Assembly: GCF_003268815.1 (NCBI RefSeq)
Contig: NZ_QLSV01000008.1
Coordinates: 120,291-184,290 of the forward strand
Origin: Flavobacterium lacus
GTDB lineage: Bacteria > Bacteroidota > Bacteroidia > Flavobacteriales > Flavobacteriaceae
Length of the DNA: 64,000 nucleotides
Reading direction: 5' to 3'
Shown here: in pieces, positions 1-7,619 of the stretch
Layout: every line of letters starts with the position of its first letter
Position numbering within the stretch: position 1 is the stretch's first letter
The notes under the pieces: model-generated
Told to the model about the DNA's origin: nothing
Databases searched by the model: none
Seen by the model: only the letters and a program-made list of their open reading frames with translations
Translations under genes and position numbers: made by a program

Positions 1-1099
1 AAACACCACTTCGCCCAATGGGATTATTGGAACGTGGAGTCCGGAAACCATTAACAACACCACAAACGGCAATTACATTTTTACACCTAATGCGAACGAA
101 TGTGCTTCACCAATTACGTTGGTTGTCACAATAAGTACTGTTACTGCCTCAATTACTGGGACAGATTTACTTTGCATAGGTCAATCAACACAATGGACAC
201 CGTCAATAACCGGAGGAACTTGGTCTAGTAACAACACTACAATTGCCACAGTAGATAGTAATGGAACTATAACAGCCGTTGCAAGCGGAATAACAACTAT
301 TAACTATTTTATTCAAGGAAGTTGTGACACCAGAGTTTCAGAAACAATTGAAGTAATTAATCTTCCTGCACCCAACCTCATTGAGAGTTTTGTTTGTGTG
401 GATAACTTGACCGGTGAGGTGGCAGCTCCTGTGCTATTGGTTAGCGGACTCTCGAATAACGATTATACTTTTGTTTGGACAGTAGATGGCGACGTTTTAC
501 CAACCACACAAAACAATCATTTAGCCACAGAAACAGGTATTTATACTGTAACCGCGACGCACAACACAACGGGTTGTTCGGGTACCTCTACCGGAACGGT
601 TTCTGCTTCCTCTGTTGCAATTGGAAGTGCCACAGTGGGTGAAGATTTTAATCAAAATCAAGTAATTACAGTAACTGTAACGGGCGGATCGGGTGAGTAT
701 GAATACATTTTAAATGATGGCCCGAGTCAAAGCAGTAACTATTTCACCAATGTACTACAAGGAGAAAACACTATTATTGTTCGCGACAAAAATGGTTGTG
801 GCGATTTAGTTTTAACCGTTTATGCGTTAAAATACCCACCCTTTTTTACGCCCAATGGCGACGGTTTTAATGATTCTTGGAACATTAGCGGATTGGAAAA
901 CCAGCCCGGATCAATTATTTATATTTTTGATCGGTATGGAAAATTGCTAAAAACACTCAAAGCTTCCGGCGGAAATGGTTGGGACGGAACTTATAACGGA
1001 GCAAAAATGCCTTCGAGTGATTATTGGTTTACATTACTTTACACCAACCAGGGGGGATTTGAAAAAGAATTTAAAGCTCATTTTAGTTTGAAGAGGTAG
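1..1099 (+). CDS. Secreted Ig-like/adhesin protein with type IX (type B) C-terminal sorting domain, 3' part
   Basis: The frame is open from the left edge, so the gene starts outside the window and only the last 366 codons are present. A bacterial Ig-like (BIG2) unit is recognisable near the start (GGTWSSNNTTIATVDSNG), followed by further PKD/SprB-like stretches. The last 90 residues begin with the FTPNGDGFND motif and continue through IYIFDRYGKLL and GWDGTYNG to a short basic end. That is the gliding-motility-associated C-terminal domain (CHU_C, type B sorting signal) of type IX secretion substrates. The protein is therefore inferred to be exported through the outer membrane and to be surface-held or released, probably as an adhesin. 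The N-terminal signal peptide and any enzymatic domain lie outside the window. No downstream partner is visible, and the next gene is unrelated. Confidence 0.85.
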   Translation, partial: NTTSPNGIIGTWSPETINNTTNGNYIFTPNANECASPITLVVTISTVTASITGTDLLCIGQSTQWTPSITGGTWSSNNTTIATVDSNGTITAVASGITTINYFIQGSCDTRVSETIEVINLPAPNLIESFVCVDNLTGEVAAPVLLVSGLSNNDYTFVWTVDGDVLPTTQNNHLATETGIYTVTATHNTTGCSGTSTGTVSASSVAIGSATVGEDFNQNQVITVTVTGGSGEYEYILNDGPSQSSNYFTNVLQGENTIIVRDKNGCGDLVLTVYALKYPPFFTPNGDGFNDSWNISGLENQPGSIIYIFDRYGKLLKTLKASGGNGWDGTYNGAKMPSSDYWFTLLYTNQGGFEKEFKAHFSLKR

Positions 1100-1312
1100 T
1101 AGTCGTTGGCAATTTTCAGTTTATTAAATTTCATTTACAGGAAAACCAACGTGTTTTTGATCGGTTGAGTCTGTGGCACTGTTTGCAGTACTATTGTACT
1201 AATTTGATCTGAAATAAAAGGAACGTATTGGGATGCTTCAAATAAGCATTATTGAATTTTAACAAATTATTGTAACGCTAAACTTATAATAGTGTTATTT
1301 TTGTTTTTACCT

Positions 1313-1747
1313 ATGCATAAAAAATACCTCATAGCTCTTGTTTTGTTTGGACTCCTTTTGGTGTCTAATCAGGCATGGGCATCCGGTAAAAAAGAGCAAA
1401 CGAAGTCGTGTTGTTCCAGCAAAAATGTTGTTGAAAAGAAAGACACCTGTTGTTCGAGCAAAACTGAAAGCGATAAAAAAGACGCTTGTTGTGGGTCAGA
1501 TACGGAAGATACTGACAAATCATGTTGTACTTCGGATACTGAAAAAGGCTGCGATGGCACATGCAACCATGCGGGTTGTAATTGTGCAGCAACTTGTTCC
1601 GTCACTCCGGTTAGTTTGGTGTTTTATACTGGTTATGACTATACCATAACAAATTTTCCTACCTTTAAAAAAGGTCATTTTCTTTATCAAATTCCGTCGC
1701 TTTCAGACGGATTTACTTCCATTTGGCTGATTCCCAAAATAAGCTAA
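1313..1747 (+). CDS. Small exported Cys-rich protein with repeated CC motifs, likely metal-binding
   Basis: This is a 144-residue protein. The start is taken at the ATG giving MHKKYLIALVLFG, because it opens a clean signal peptide ending near NQAWAS; an upstream GTG would add seven residues with no gain. The mature part has four spaced CC pairs (SCCSS, TCCSS, ACCGS, SCCTS) separated by Lys/Asp/Glu-rich linkers. These are followed by a denser cluster (GCDGTC, GCNCAATC), giving 13 cysteines in about 65 residues. The tail is hydrophobic and ends SIWLIPKIS. I do not recognise a family. Its position at the head of a copper locus suggests a periplasmic copper or soft-metal scavenger, which is inference. 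A TAnnTTTG-like box lies at 1296-1303 but only 9 nt before the ATG, so it would give an almost leaderless message. Confidence 0.7.
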   Translation: MHKKYLIALVLFGLLLVSNQAWASGKKEQTKSCCSSKNVVEKKDTCCSSKTESDKKDACCGSDTEDTDKSCCTSDTEKGCDGTCNHAGCNCAATCSVTPVSLVFYTGYDYTITNFPTFKKGHFLYQIPSLSDGFTSIWLIPKIS

Positions 1748-1925
1748 TCAGTATTTTTGATAGCCCTACGTGTGTCAAATTCATACGGCTTTGCTATTAT
1801 TCTTAAAAATTAAGCAGTCCTTATTTTTTATTTCTACACCAAGTAGCACATTTAAAAAGCACTGCTGCTTCTAAAAATCTATTCATTTGTTAAGGTCAAA
1901 TACCTTAATAACAATCCATTTCAAA

Positions 1926-2822
1926 ATGAAAAAATCACTTATACAGTCGGTTGTAGTTATAGGTATGCTACTATCCGGAACATTGCACGCCCAAGTAAAA
2001 AATGCTGTAACGGAAAACGTTAAAGTATATGGAAATTGTGGTATGTGTAAAAAAAATATTGAAAAAGCAGGAACGGTACAAAAAGAGGCTACCGTTGTTT
2101 GGGATGAAGCTACTAAAATAGCCTGTATAACGTATGACCCAAAGAAAACAAATCAAGCTGCTATTTTAAAACGCATTGCCTTAGCCGGTTATGATAACGA
2201 ACAATTCTTAGCTCCTGATAACGTATATGAAAACCTACACGGCTGTTGTCAGTATGATCGTGAGGCTAAAACACCTGCACTACAAGTTGAAGAAACAGTC
2301 GAAGTTACTATGCAACAGGAGGTTGAGGTTGAAGAAGTTCACCATCACCACAGTACCGCACAATCCGACAAAGAGGATGGACAAAGCAAACCCCAATTGC
2401 CGGCTGTTCTAACAGCCTATTTTGCTATAAAAAATGCGATGGTTCAAACCGATGGAGTTGCTACGGCTGCCAAAGCAAAAGAACTGTTGACCGCAATTCA
2501 AAACGTTGACATGGGTACGCTAACCGAAAAAGAACACACCGTTTGGATGAAAGTAATGAACCCATTAACGACTTCTGCTAAAAAGATATCGAACACAAAA
2601 GCGATTGAAACGCAACGTGCTCAATTGGATGTGCTATCCAAAAGCATGCTTGAATTGGTTAACGTTACTACTAACGAAACACCTACCTATTATCAATTTT
2701 GCCCCATGGCCAACGACGGTAAGGGTGCTCATTGGTTGAGTAAAGAAAAAACCATTGAAAACCCTTATTACGGTTCAAAAATGATGCGTTGTGGAAGTAT
2801 TATAAAAACCATTACCAAGTAA
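1926..2822 (+). CDS. Exported HMA-like plus DUF3347 protein (copper handling)
   Basis: The protein has 298 residues. The start is set at MKKSLIQSVVVIG, 13 codons inside the longest open frame, because it begins the signal peptide (cut near LHAQ). Residues 28-85 form a heavy-metal-associated fold with the CGMCKK site (Cys38 and Cys41). A low-complexity acidic linker with an HHHH stretch follows. Residues of about 155-298 match DUF3347: an alpha-helical segment, then the YYQFCPMA and NPYYGSKMMRCG motifs. DUF3347 is found in Bacteroidota next to, or fused with, copper/silver efflux adaptors and is thought to bind metal in the periplasm. The next gene starts 5 nt after the stop, so the two are probably co-transcribed and coupled. 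The exact ligand is inferred from context. Confidence 0.82.
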   Translation: MKKSLIQSVVVIGMLLSGTLHAQVKNAVTENVKVYGNCGMCKKNIEKAGTVQKEATVVWDEATKIACITYDPKKTNQAAILKRIALAGYDNEQFLAPDNVYENLHGCCQYDREAKTPALQVEETVEVTMQQEVEVEEVHHHHSTAQSDKEDGQSKPQLPAVLTAYFAIKNAMVQTDGVATAAKAKELLTAIQNVDMGTLTEKEHTVWMKVMNPLTTSAKKISNTKAIETQRAQLDVLSKSMLELVNVTTNETPTYYQFCPMANDGKGAHWLSKEKTIENPYYGSKMMRCGSIIKTITK

Positions 2823-2827
2823 AAAAG

Positions 2828-3298
2828 ATGAAAAAAGTTGTTTTCATTCTACTACTGTTTTGTGCTTCCATCAATGTGCAAGCTCAATTAAAAATAGGTG
2901 ATCAACTACCCGAAGTTATTTTAAACACCCAAGACAACGACGCATTTATGCTGACTTCATTCAAGGGAAAATATGTTTTAATCGACTTTTGGGCTGCTTG
3001 GTGTGGGCCGTGTCGCGTAGCCAATAAAAAACTGGTTAAATTATATACCGCTACCCCGCGTGACCAATTTGAAATTATAGGCCTTTCCCTTGATGTAAAA
3101 CCCGAACTGTGGAAAAAAGCAATTGTTAAAGATCAAATCAACTATACCCAAGTAATTGATGCCAAAGGATTTGATGCTCCCACCGCTATTCAATTTGGTG
3201 TAGAACAACTCCCTTCCTCCTTTCTTTTTAATCCGGAAGGAACGCTTATTGCCATTGACCCTACAGAAGATCAAATTAAAAAAATTTTAAAAAACTAA
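2828..3298 (+). CDS. Periplasmic TlpA/ResA-like thioredoxin-fold protein
   Basis: The protein has 156 residues; the start at MKKVVFILLLF opens a signal peptide ending near NVQAQ. The thioredoxin motif WAAWCGPC lies at residues 55-62 (Cys59 and Cys62). The downstream cis-proline region (QLPSSFLF) and the last strand (GTLIAID) are in their usual places. The length fits the single-domain TlpA/ResA family of disulfide reductases and copper-chaperone oxidoreductases. It sits between two HMA-domain proteins with 3-5 nt gaps. Its likely job is to keep the periplasmic Cys ligands of this locus reduced, which is inference. A general cytochrome c maturation role is less likely given the neighbours. Confidence 0.85.
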   Translation: MKKVVFILLLFCASINVQAQLKIGDQLPEVILNTQDNDAFMLTSFKGKYVLIDFWAAWCGPCRVANKKLVKLYTATPRDQFEIIGLSLDVKPELWKKAIVKDQINYTQVIDAKGFDAPTAIQFGVEQLPSSFLFNPEGTLIAIDPTEDQIKKILKN

Positions 3299-3301
3299 AA
3301 A

Positions 3302-3790
3302 ATGAAATACTCAATTTATATACTGCTGTTTTTAATGAGTCAAGTATCCATGGCTCAAATTTCTAAAATTGAAATACAAGCAACTGGTCTCACCTGTTCG
3401 ATGTGTTCAAATGCCATCAACAAACAGTTAAAAAGCCTTTCAGAGGTTGAAAATGTTACCACTGATTTGAACACCAACACGTTTGTTGTGTATTTGAAAC
3501 CCAACAGCACCCTAACTCCAAAAACGTTTAAAGAAAATGTAGAAAAGGCTGGTTTCTTTATTGGAACTATGGTGGTAACACTGGATAGTGCTTATCTAAA
3601 TTCAAATGCCACTCGCTTCATTCCGTTGGAAAATCAAGCAGCAACCGATTCAAAAGAGGTTAAAATTAGGATTTTAGACAAAGGGTATGTCACCCAAAAG
3701 GAATTCAAAAAATTGGAAAAAAAGTATGCTAAAAATACTTCCTATACCAGTTTGAATTCGGAGTTGTTTCATTACAAATTAGAAAAATAA
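3302..3790 (+). CDS. Exported heavy-metal-associated (HMA) domain protein
   Basis: The protein has 162 residues with a signal peptide (MKYSIYILLFLMSQVSMAQ). An HMA fold covers about residues 20-90, with the GLTCSMC site (Cys32 and Cys35) preceded by the usual beta strand (KIEIQATG). The C-terminal 70 residues are Lys-rich and not assignable. The HMA fold binds Cu+ or a similar soft metal through its two cysteines. As an exported copy it would act as a periplasmic metallochaperone, perhaps handing copper to the outer-membrane protein encoded next. The stop overlaps the next start by one base (TAATG), which indicates translational coupling. Confidence 0.8.
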   Translation: MKYSIYILLFLMSQVSMAQISKIEIQATGLTCSMCSNAINKQLKSLSEVENVTTDLNTNTFVVYLKPNSTLTPKTFKENVEKAGFFIGTMVVTLDSAYLNSNATRFIPLENQAATDSKEVKIRILDKGYVTQKEFKKLEKKYAKNTSYTSLNSELFHYKLEK

Positions 3791-4602
3791 TGCAGAAGAT
3801 CTTACTACTTGGTGTACTCTTTACGATCACCCTACACCTTCAAGCACAGGAACTTTTCGTGGTTACCGATCCTGCTAGTAATGTCCCTGCCGGTTCATTA
3901 AGTGTTCGAATGAGTAATCAATTATTTGAAGAAGCTTTTGAAAACGGCTACAATTACCACCTCATGCCGGAGGTAACTTGGGGGATGAACAAAAACTTAA
4001 TGCTTCGTGCAACGGCTTTTATAAGCGACCGCAGTAATGCCTTATATGCTGAAGGCGGTAATGTTTATGCTAAATACCGATTTTTTTCTACTGACGACAT
4101 CAACAGTCATTTCAGACTTGCCGCATATGGTCGTTACAGCTTTAACCGAGCCGACATCCATCAGGAGCAAATTGAAGTGATGGGACATAACACGGGATAT
4201 GAAATGGGTTTTGTAGCAACAAAACTCATTAAAAAATTGGCCATCAGTACTTCCATTAGTTATGAAAAAGCGTTGGACAACCAACCGGATTATCCTTTTC
4301 CTTCTGAATTTGGTAACAATGCTACTAATTACACTTTGTCTTTCGGGAAGTTAATGTACCCCAAAGTTTATACGAGTTACAAACAAACCAACATCAATTT
4401 GATGGTAGAATTTGTAGGACAAACGATAAACACAAATGGAAAATCCTATTTGGATGTGGTACCTGCGGTTCAATTTATTATAAACAGTCAAGCCCGTATT
4501 GATGTGGCCTACCGTCGTGAATTAATAAGTTCGATGTTGCGAACGGCACCAAGCGGCATTTATTTAAATTTAGAATATACCTTTTTTAACGTATCCAAAT
4601 GA
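3790..4602 (+). CDS. Predicted outer-membrane beta-barrel protein of the copper locus
   Basis: The protein has 270 residues with a signal peptide (MQKILLLGVLFTITLHLQAQ). The mature part is made of alternating hydrophobic strands such as LMLRATAFIS, FRLAAYGRYSF, INLMVEFVG and RIDVAYRREL. It ends on an aromatic strand (IYLNLEYTFF), which is typical of outer-membrane barrels of about 12 strands. No specific family is recognised with confidence; it resembles small uncharacterised barrels found beside copper genes in Bacteroidota. It overlaps the preceding HMA gene by 1 nt and the following remnant by 4 nt (ATGA), so it lies inside one transcript. A role in metal passage across the outer membrane is inference. 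Confidence 0.6.
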   Translation: MQKILLLGVLFTITLHLQAQELFVVTDPASNVPAGSLSVRMSNQLFEEAFENGYNYHLMPEVTWGMNKNLMLRATAFISDRSNALYAEGGNVYAKYRFFSTDDINSHFRLAAYGRYSFNRADIHQEQIEVMGHNTGYEMGFVATKLIKKLAISTSISYEKALDNQPDYPFPSEFGNNATNYTLSFGKLMYPKVYTSYKQTNINLMVEFVGQTINTNGKSYLDVVPAVQFIINSQARIDVAYRRELISSMLRTAPSGIYLNLEYTFFNVSK

Positions 4603-4724
4603 AACACCTATCACTAGTTATCGCATTGTTCTTTAGTGCAGCCCAACTGATTGCACAAGATAAAATTCAAATCAAAACCACCTCACCCAGCCCGGCTGCT
4701 TCTTTTGAACAAGAAATAGTCTGA
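4599..4724 (+). pseudogene. 5' remnant of a DUF2911 gene, cut at codon 40
   Basis: This short frame overlaps the previous stop as ATGA. It encodes 41 residues: a clear signal peptide (MKHLSLVIALFFSAAQLIAQ), then DKIQIKTTSPSPAASFEQEI, then a stop. The part after the signal peptide is the characteristic opening of flavobacterial DUF2911 proteins, which normally run on for another 120-250 residues. Homology to DUF2911 appears to stop at about base 4716. From about 4720 the bases fit the AraC gene described next, in another frame. The gene is therefore read as truncated by a deletion or rearrangement. The family assignment rests on recognition of this N-terminal pattern. Confidence 0.65.
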
Positions 4725-5004
4725 TTTTTTACCCAACCAAATGAATCAGGATTACAACACCTTAAATAATTTGTTCTCAGCAGTTGAAAAGACAAAGATA
4801 GAAAAGTACTTCATCAATCAAAATATTGAAAAAGTCAAAGAATTACTTATGTACGATGAACTTACCTTGAGCGAAATAGCTGATTCTTTAGATTACATCA
4901 GTGTCTCCCATTTGAGCCATCAATTTAAAAAAGTTACAGGTTTTCCACCTACCTACTTTAAAAATTTAAAAACCATCAAAAGGAAACAAATAGAAGAGTT
5001 ATAA
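4720..5004 (+). pseudogene. AraC-type DNA-binding domain lacking its HMA-like N-terminus
   Basis: The frame can be read from 4720 (SDFLPNQ) into an ATG at 4741. It gives an 87-residue AraC/XylS helix-turn-helix domain with the motifs LTLSEIADSLDYISVSHLSH and FKKVTGFPPTYFK. Copper-locus regulators of this type in Bacteroidota usually have about 190 residues, with an HMA-like N-terminal half ahead of this exact kind of HTH. Here that half is missing and a TAG stop sits in frame at 4717-4719, next to the DUF2911 remnant. It may be a dead gene, or it may be translated from 4741 as a sensorless DNA-binding protein. No ribosome binding site is evident. It lies 77 nt upstream of the Cu+ ATPase gene. 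Confidence 0.65.
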
Positions 5005-5081
5005 ATTTTACAAATCAAACCCAAAATTATGCAACGATAAAAAGAGGGAGCTTCGGAAATTTGTACTTTAAATAGAACAAA

Positions 5082-7610
5082 ATGACACACAACTATCACA
5101 TTACCGGTATGACTTGCGACGGTTGTCGCTCCAAGGTCGAAAAAACATTGAATACGATTGAAGGAATAGAAGCTATTGTTTCGTTAGACCCTCCAGTAGC
5201 CAAAGTGACGATGAAAAATCATATTGCTACAAAACAGTTACAAGAAGCTTTAATGAAAGTTGGAAACTACACTCTAAATGAAGACACCCCAAACAAGTCA
5301 ATTCCAACACTCTCAAATGATTCAACTTCAACATCGTGTTGTTCGCACCATAAGTCAAGTGAAAAAGAAGCCATCACAATTCCGAAAGGACGCTATTATT
5401 GCCCCATGCATTGTGAGGGAGACAAAAGCTATAACAAACCCGGAGACTGTCCGGTTTGTGGCATGCATTTGGTCAAAGAAACATCATTAACAACCCCTAC
5501 AACAGCCTATACCTGTCCTATGCATCCGGAAATCGTTCAAAACAAACCCGGTTCCTGTCCTATTTGTGGAATGGATTTAGTTTTGAAAGAACCGAGCGAT
5601 AATGAAGAACAAAAAACGTATGCTGATTTGTTGCGAAAAATGAAAATCTCCACACTATTTACTGTGCCTATTTTCATTATTGCGATGAGTGACATGTTAC
5701 CTACCAATCCCTTAATGCACCTTATGGATGCCCAAAAATGGAACTGGGTGCAATTATTACTCTCTTTACCGGTTGTGTTTTATACCTGTTGGGTCTTTTT
5801 TGTTAGGGCATGGAAATCGATTGTTACCTGGAATTTAAATATGTTTACCCTCATTGGAATCGGAACCGGAGCCGCATTTCTTTTTAGTTTGATGGGTTTG
5901 TTTTTTCCGGATCTGTTTCCAAGTGAATTTAAAACTGATCAGGGAACCATACATTTGTATTTTGAAGCCACAACCGTTATTTTAACCTTGGTTTTGTTGG
6001 GACAATTACTAGAGGCAAAAGCACACAGTCAAACCAGTGGAGCAATCAAAGAATTATTAAAATTAGCTCCTACGGAAGCAACTTTAATTAGCGAAGGTGT
6101 CGATAAAACGATTCCCATACACGACATCAAAAAAGGAGATTACTTACGTGTAAAACCGGGAGAAAAAATACCTGTTGACGGTAAGATCACTGAAGGCGAA
6201 AGTAGCATTGACGAAGCTATGATTACCGGTGAACCGATACCAGTGGATAAAAAACAGCATGATGCGGTGATTGCAGGAACAATCAACGGAAACAGCTCAT
6301 TCGTAATGATAGCAGAAAAGGTAGGTTCAGAAACACTACTTTCGCAGATTGTTCAAATGGTAAACGATGCCTCCCGTTCCAGAGCTCCGATTCAAAGACT
6401 GGCTGATAGCATGGCAACCTACTTTGTACCGATTGTAGTGCTGGTTTCTATAATCACTTTTATCATTTGGGCCACTTTTGGACCTGAACCGGCTTTAGTT
6501 TATGCCTTCATCAATGCCATCGCCGTTTTAATCATTGCCTGTCCTTGTGCCTTGGGATTAGCCACACCCATGTCGGTTATGGTTGGCGTGGGTAAAGGAG
6601 CACAAGCCGGCGTTTTGATAAAAAATGCAGAAGCCTTAGAGAATATGAATAAAGTGAATGTTCTACTGACGGATAAAACCGGAACAATCACAGAAGGAAA
6701 ACCCTCAGTTGAAAAAATTGTTGCCTTAGAAAATGATGAAGAAGATTTACTTCAACTCATTGCTTCGTTAAATCAATACAGCGAACATCCTTTAGCAAAC
6801 GCGGTGGTAAATTATGCCCAATCAAAATCTATTGCACTGCTGCAAGTGGCTGATTTTGAAAATAACACGGGTAAAGGTGTTACTGGAACCGTTGCCCACA
6901 AAAAAATAGCATTGGGGAATAAAAAACTAATGGAACAAGTCAATGCCATTGTTTCAGACGATTTAGAAAACAAAATTACAGCGGAACAAAAATTGGGAAA
7001 AACGGTTTCTTACATTGCTATAAATGAGTCAATTGCTGGGTTTATCACCATTACTGATGCAATCAAAGCATCAAGTAAGCAAGCCATTCAAGAACTCCTG
7101 CAACAAGGTGTGGAAGTTATTATGCTCACGGGTGATAATGAAAACACAGCCAAAGCTGTTGCTGATGCATTGCATTTAACCGCCTTTAAAGCAAGTTGCT
7201 TGCCTGAAGATAAATTGAATGAAATAAAAAGATTACAAGCCCAAGGAAAAATTGTAGCTATGGCTGGTGATGGTATCAATGATGCTCCGGCATTGGCTCA
7301 GGCTGATGTTGGAATTGCCATGGGTACAGGAACAGATGTAGCCATCGAAAGTGCAAAAATTACACTGATAAAAGGTGACTTACAAGGTATTATAAAAGCC
7401 AAAAACTTAAGTCATGGCGTTATGAAAAACATCAAACAGAATTTATTCTTTGCCTTTTTCTACAATGTTTTAGGTGTTCCAATTGCTGCCGGTGTTTTGT
7501 ATCCCTACTTTGGTATTCTACTCTCTCCAATGATAGCAGCTTTGGCTATGAGTTTTAGTTCTGTATCTGTAATTGCCAATGCCCTAAGGCTTAGAAGTTT
7601 AAAAATTTAA
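5082..7610 (+). CDS. copA: Cu+-exporting P1B-type ATPase with N-terminal HMA and two heavy-metal-binding domains
   Basis: The protein has 842 residues. It opens with an HMA domain (GMTCDGC, residues 9-15). Two tandem CPMH...CPVCGMHL / CPICGMDL heavy-metal-binding modules follow at about residues 106-170. Then comes the P1B core with the metal-path CPC motif (487-489), phosphorylation site DKTGT (Asp531), the SEHPLA nucleotide-binding motif and the GDGINDAP hinge. The last two membrane helices carry FYNVLG and MSFSSVSV, which fits the Cu+ (P1B-1) class. It exports Cu+ from the cytoplasm to the periplasm. The oxidase gene follows after 9 nt, so the pair is an operon. Upstream sequence near 5043-5078 is conserved-looking, but no clear TAnnTTTG promoter was fixed. 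Confidence 0.95.
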   Translation: MTHNYHITGMTCDGCRSKVEKTLNTIEGIEAIVSLDPPVAKVTMKNHIATKQLQEALMKVGNYTLNEDTPNKSIPTLSNDSTSTSCCSHHKSSEKEAITIPKGRYYCPMHCEGDKSYNKPGDCPVCGMHLVKETSLTTPTTAYTCPMHPEIVQNKPGSCPICGMDLVLKEPSDNEEQKTYADLLRKMKISTLFTVPIFIIAMSDMLPTNPLMHLMDAQKWNWVQLLLSLPVVFYTCWVFFVRAWKSIVTWNLNMFTLIGIGTGAAFLFSLMGLFFPDLFPSEFKTDQGTIHLYFEATTVILTLVLLGQLLEAKAHSQTSGAIKELLKLAPTEATLISEGVDKTIPIHDIKKGDYLRVKPGEKIPVDGKITEGESSIDEAMITGEPIPVDKKQHDAVIAGTINGNSSFVMIAEKVGSETLLSQIVQMVNDASRSRAPIQRLADSMATYFVPIVVLVSIITFIIWATFGPEPALVYAFINAIAVLIIACPCALGLATPMSVMVGVGKGAQAGVLIKNAEALENMNKVNVLLTDKTGTITEGKPSVEKIVALENDEEDLLQLIASLNQYSEHPLANAVVNYAQSKSIALLQVADFENNTGKGVTGTVAHKKIALGNKKLMEQVNAIVSDDLENKITAEQKLGKTVSYIAINESIAGFITITDAIKASSKQAIQELLQQGVEVIMLTGDNENTAKAVADALHLTAFKASCLPEDKLNEIKRLQAQGKIVAMAGDGINDAPALAQADVGIAMGTGTDVAIESAKITLIKGDLQGIIKAKNLSHGVMKNIKQNLFFAFFYNVLGVPIAAGVLYPYFGILLSPMIAALAMSFSSVSVIANALRLRSLKI

Positions 7611-7619
7611 AAAAGAAAT

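Noticed and set aside
1296..1303. TATTTTTG promoter box before the Cys-rich protein gene
   Set aside because: A TTG lies 23 bases upstream, but the box is only 9 bases from the ATG and would leave almost no leader. In AT-rich DNA such matches are common, so it is not listed as a feature.
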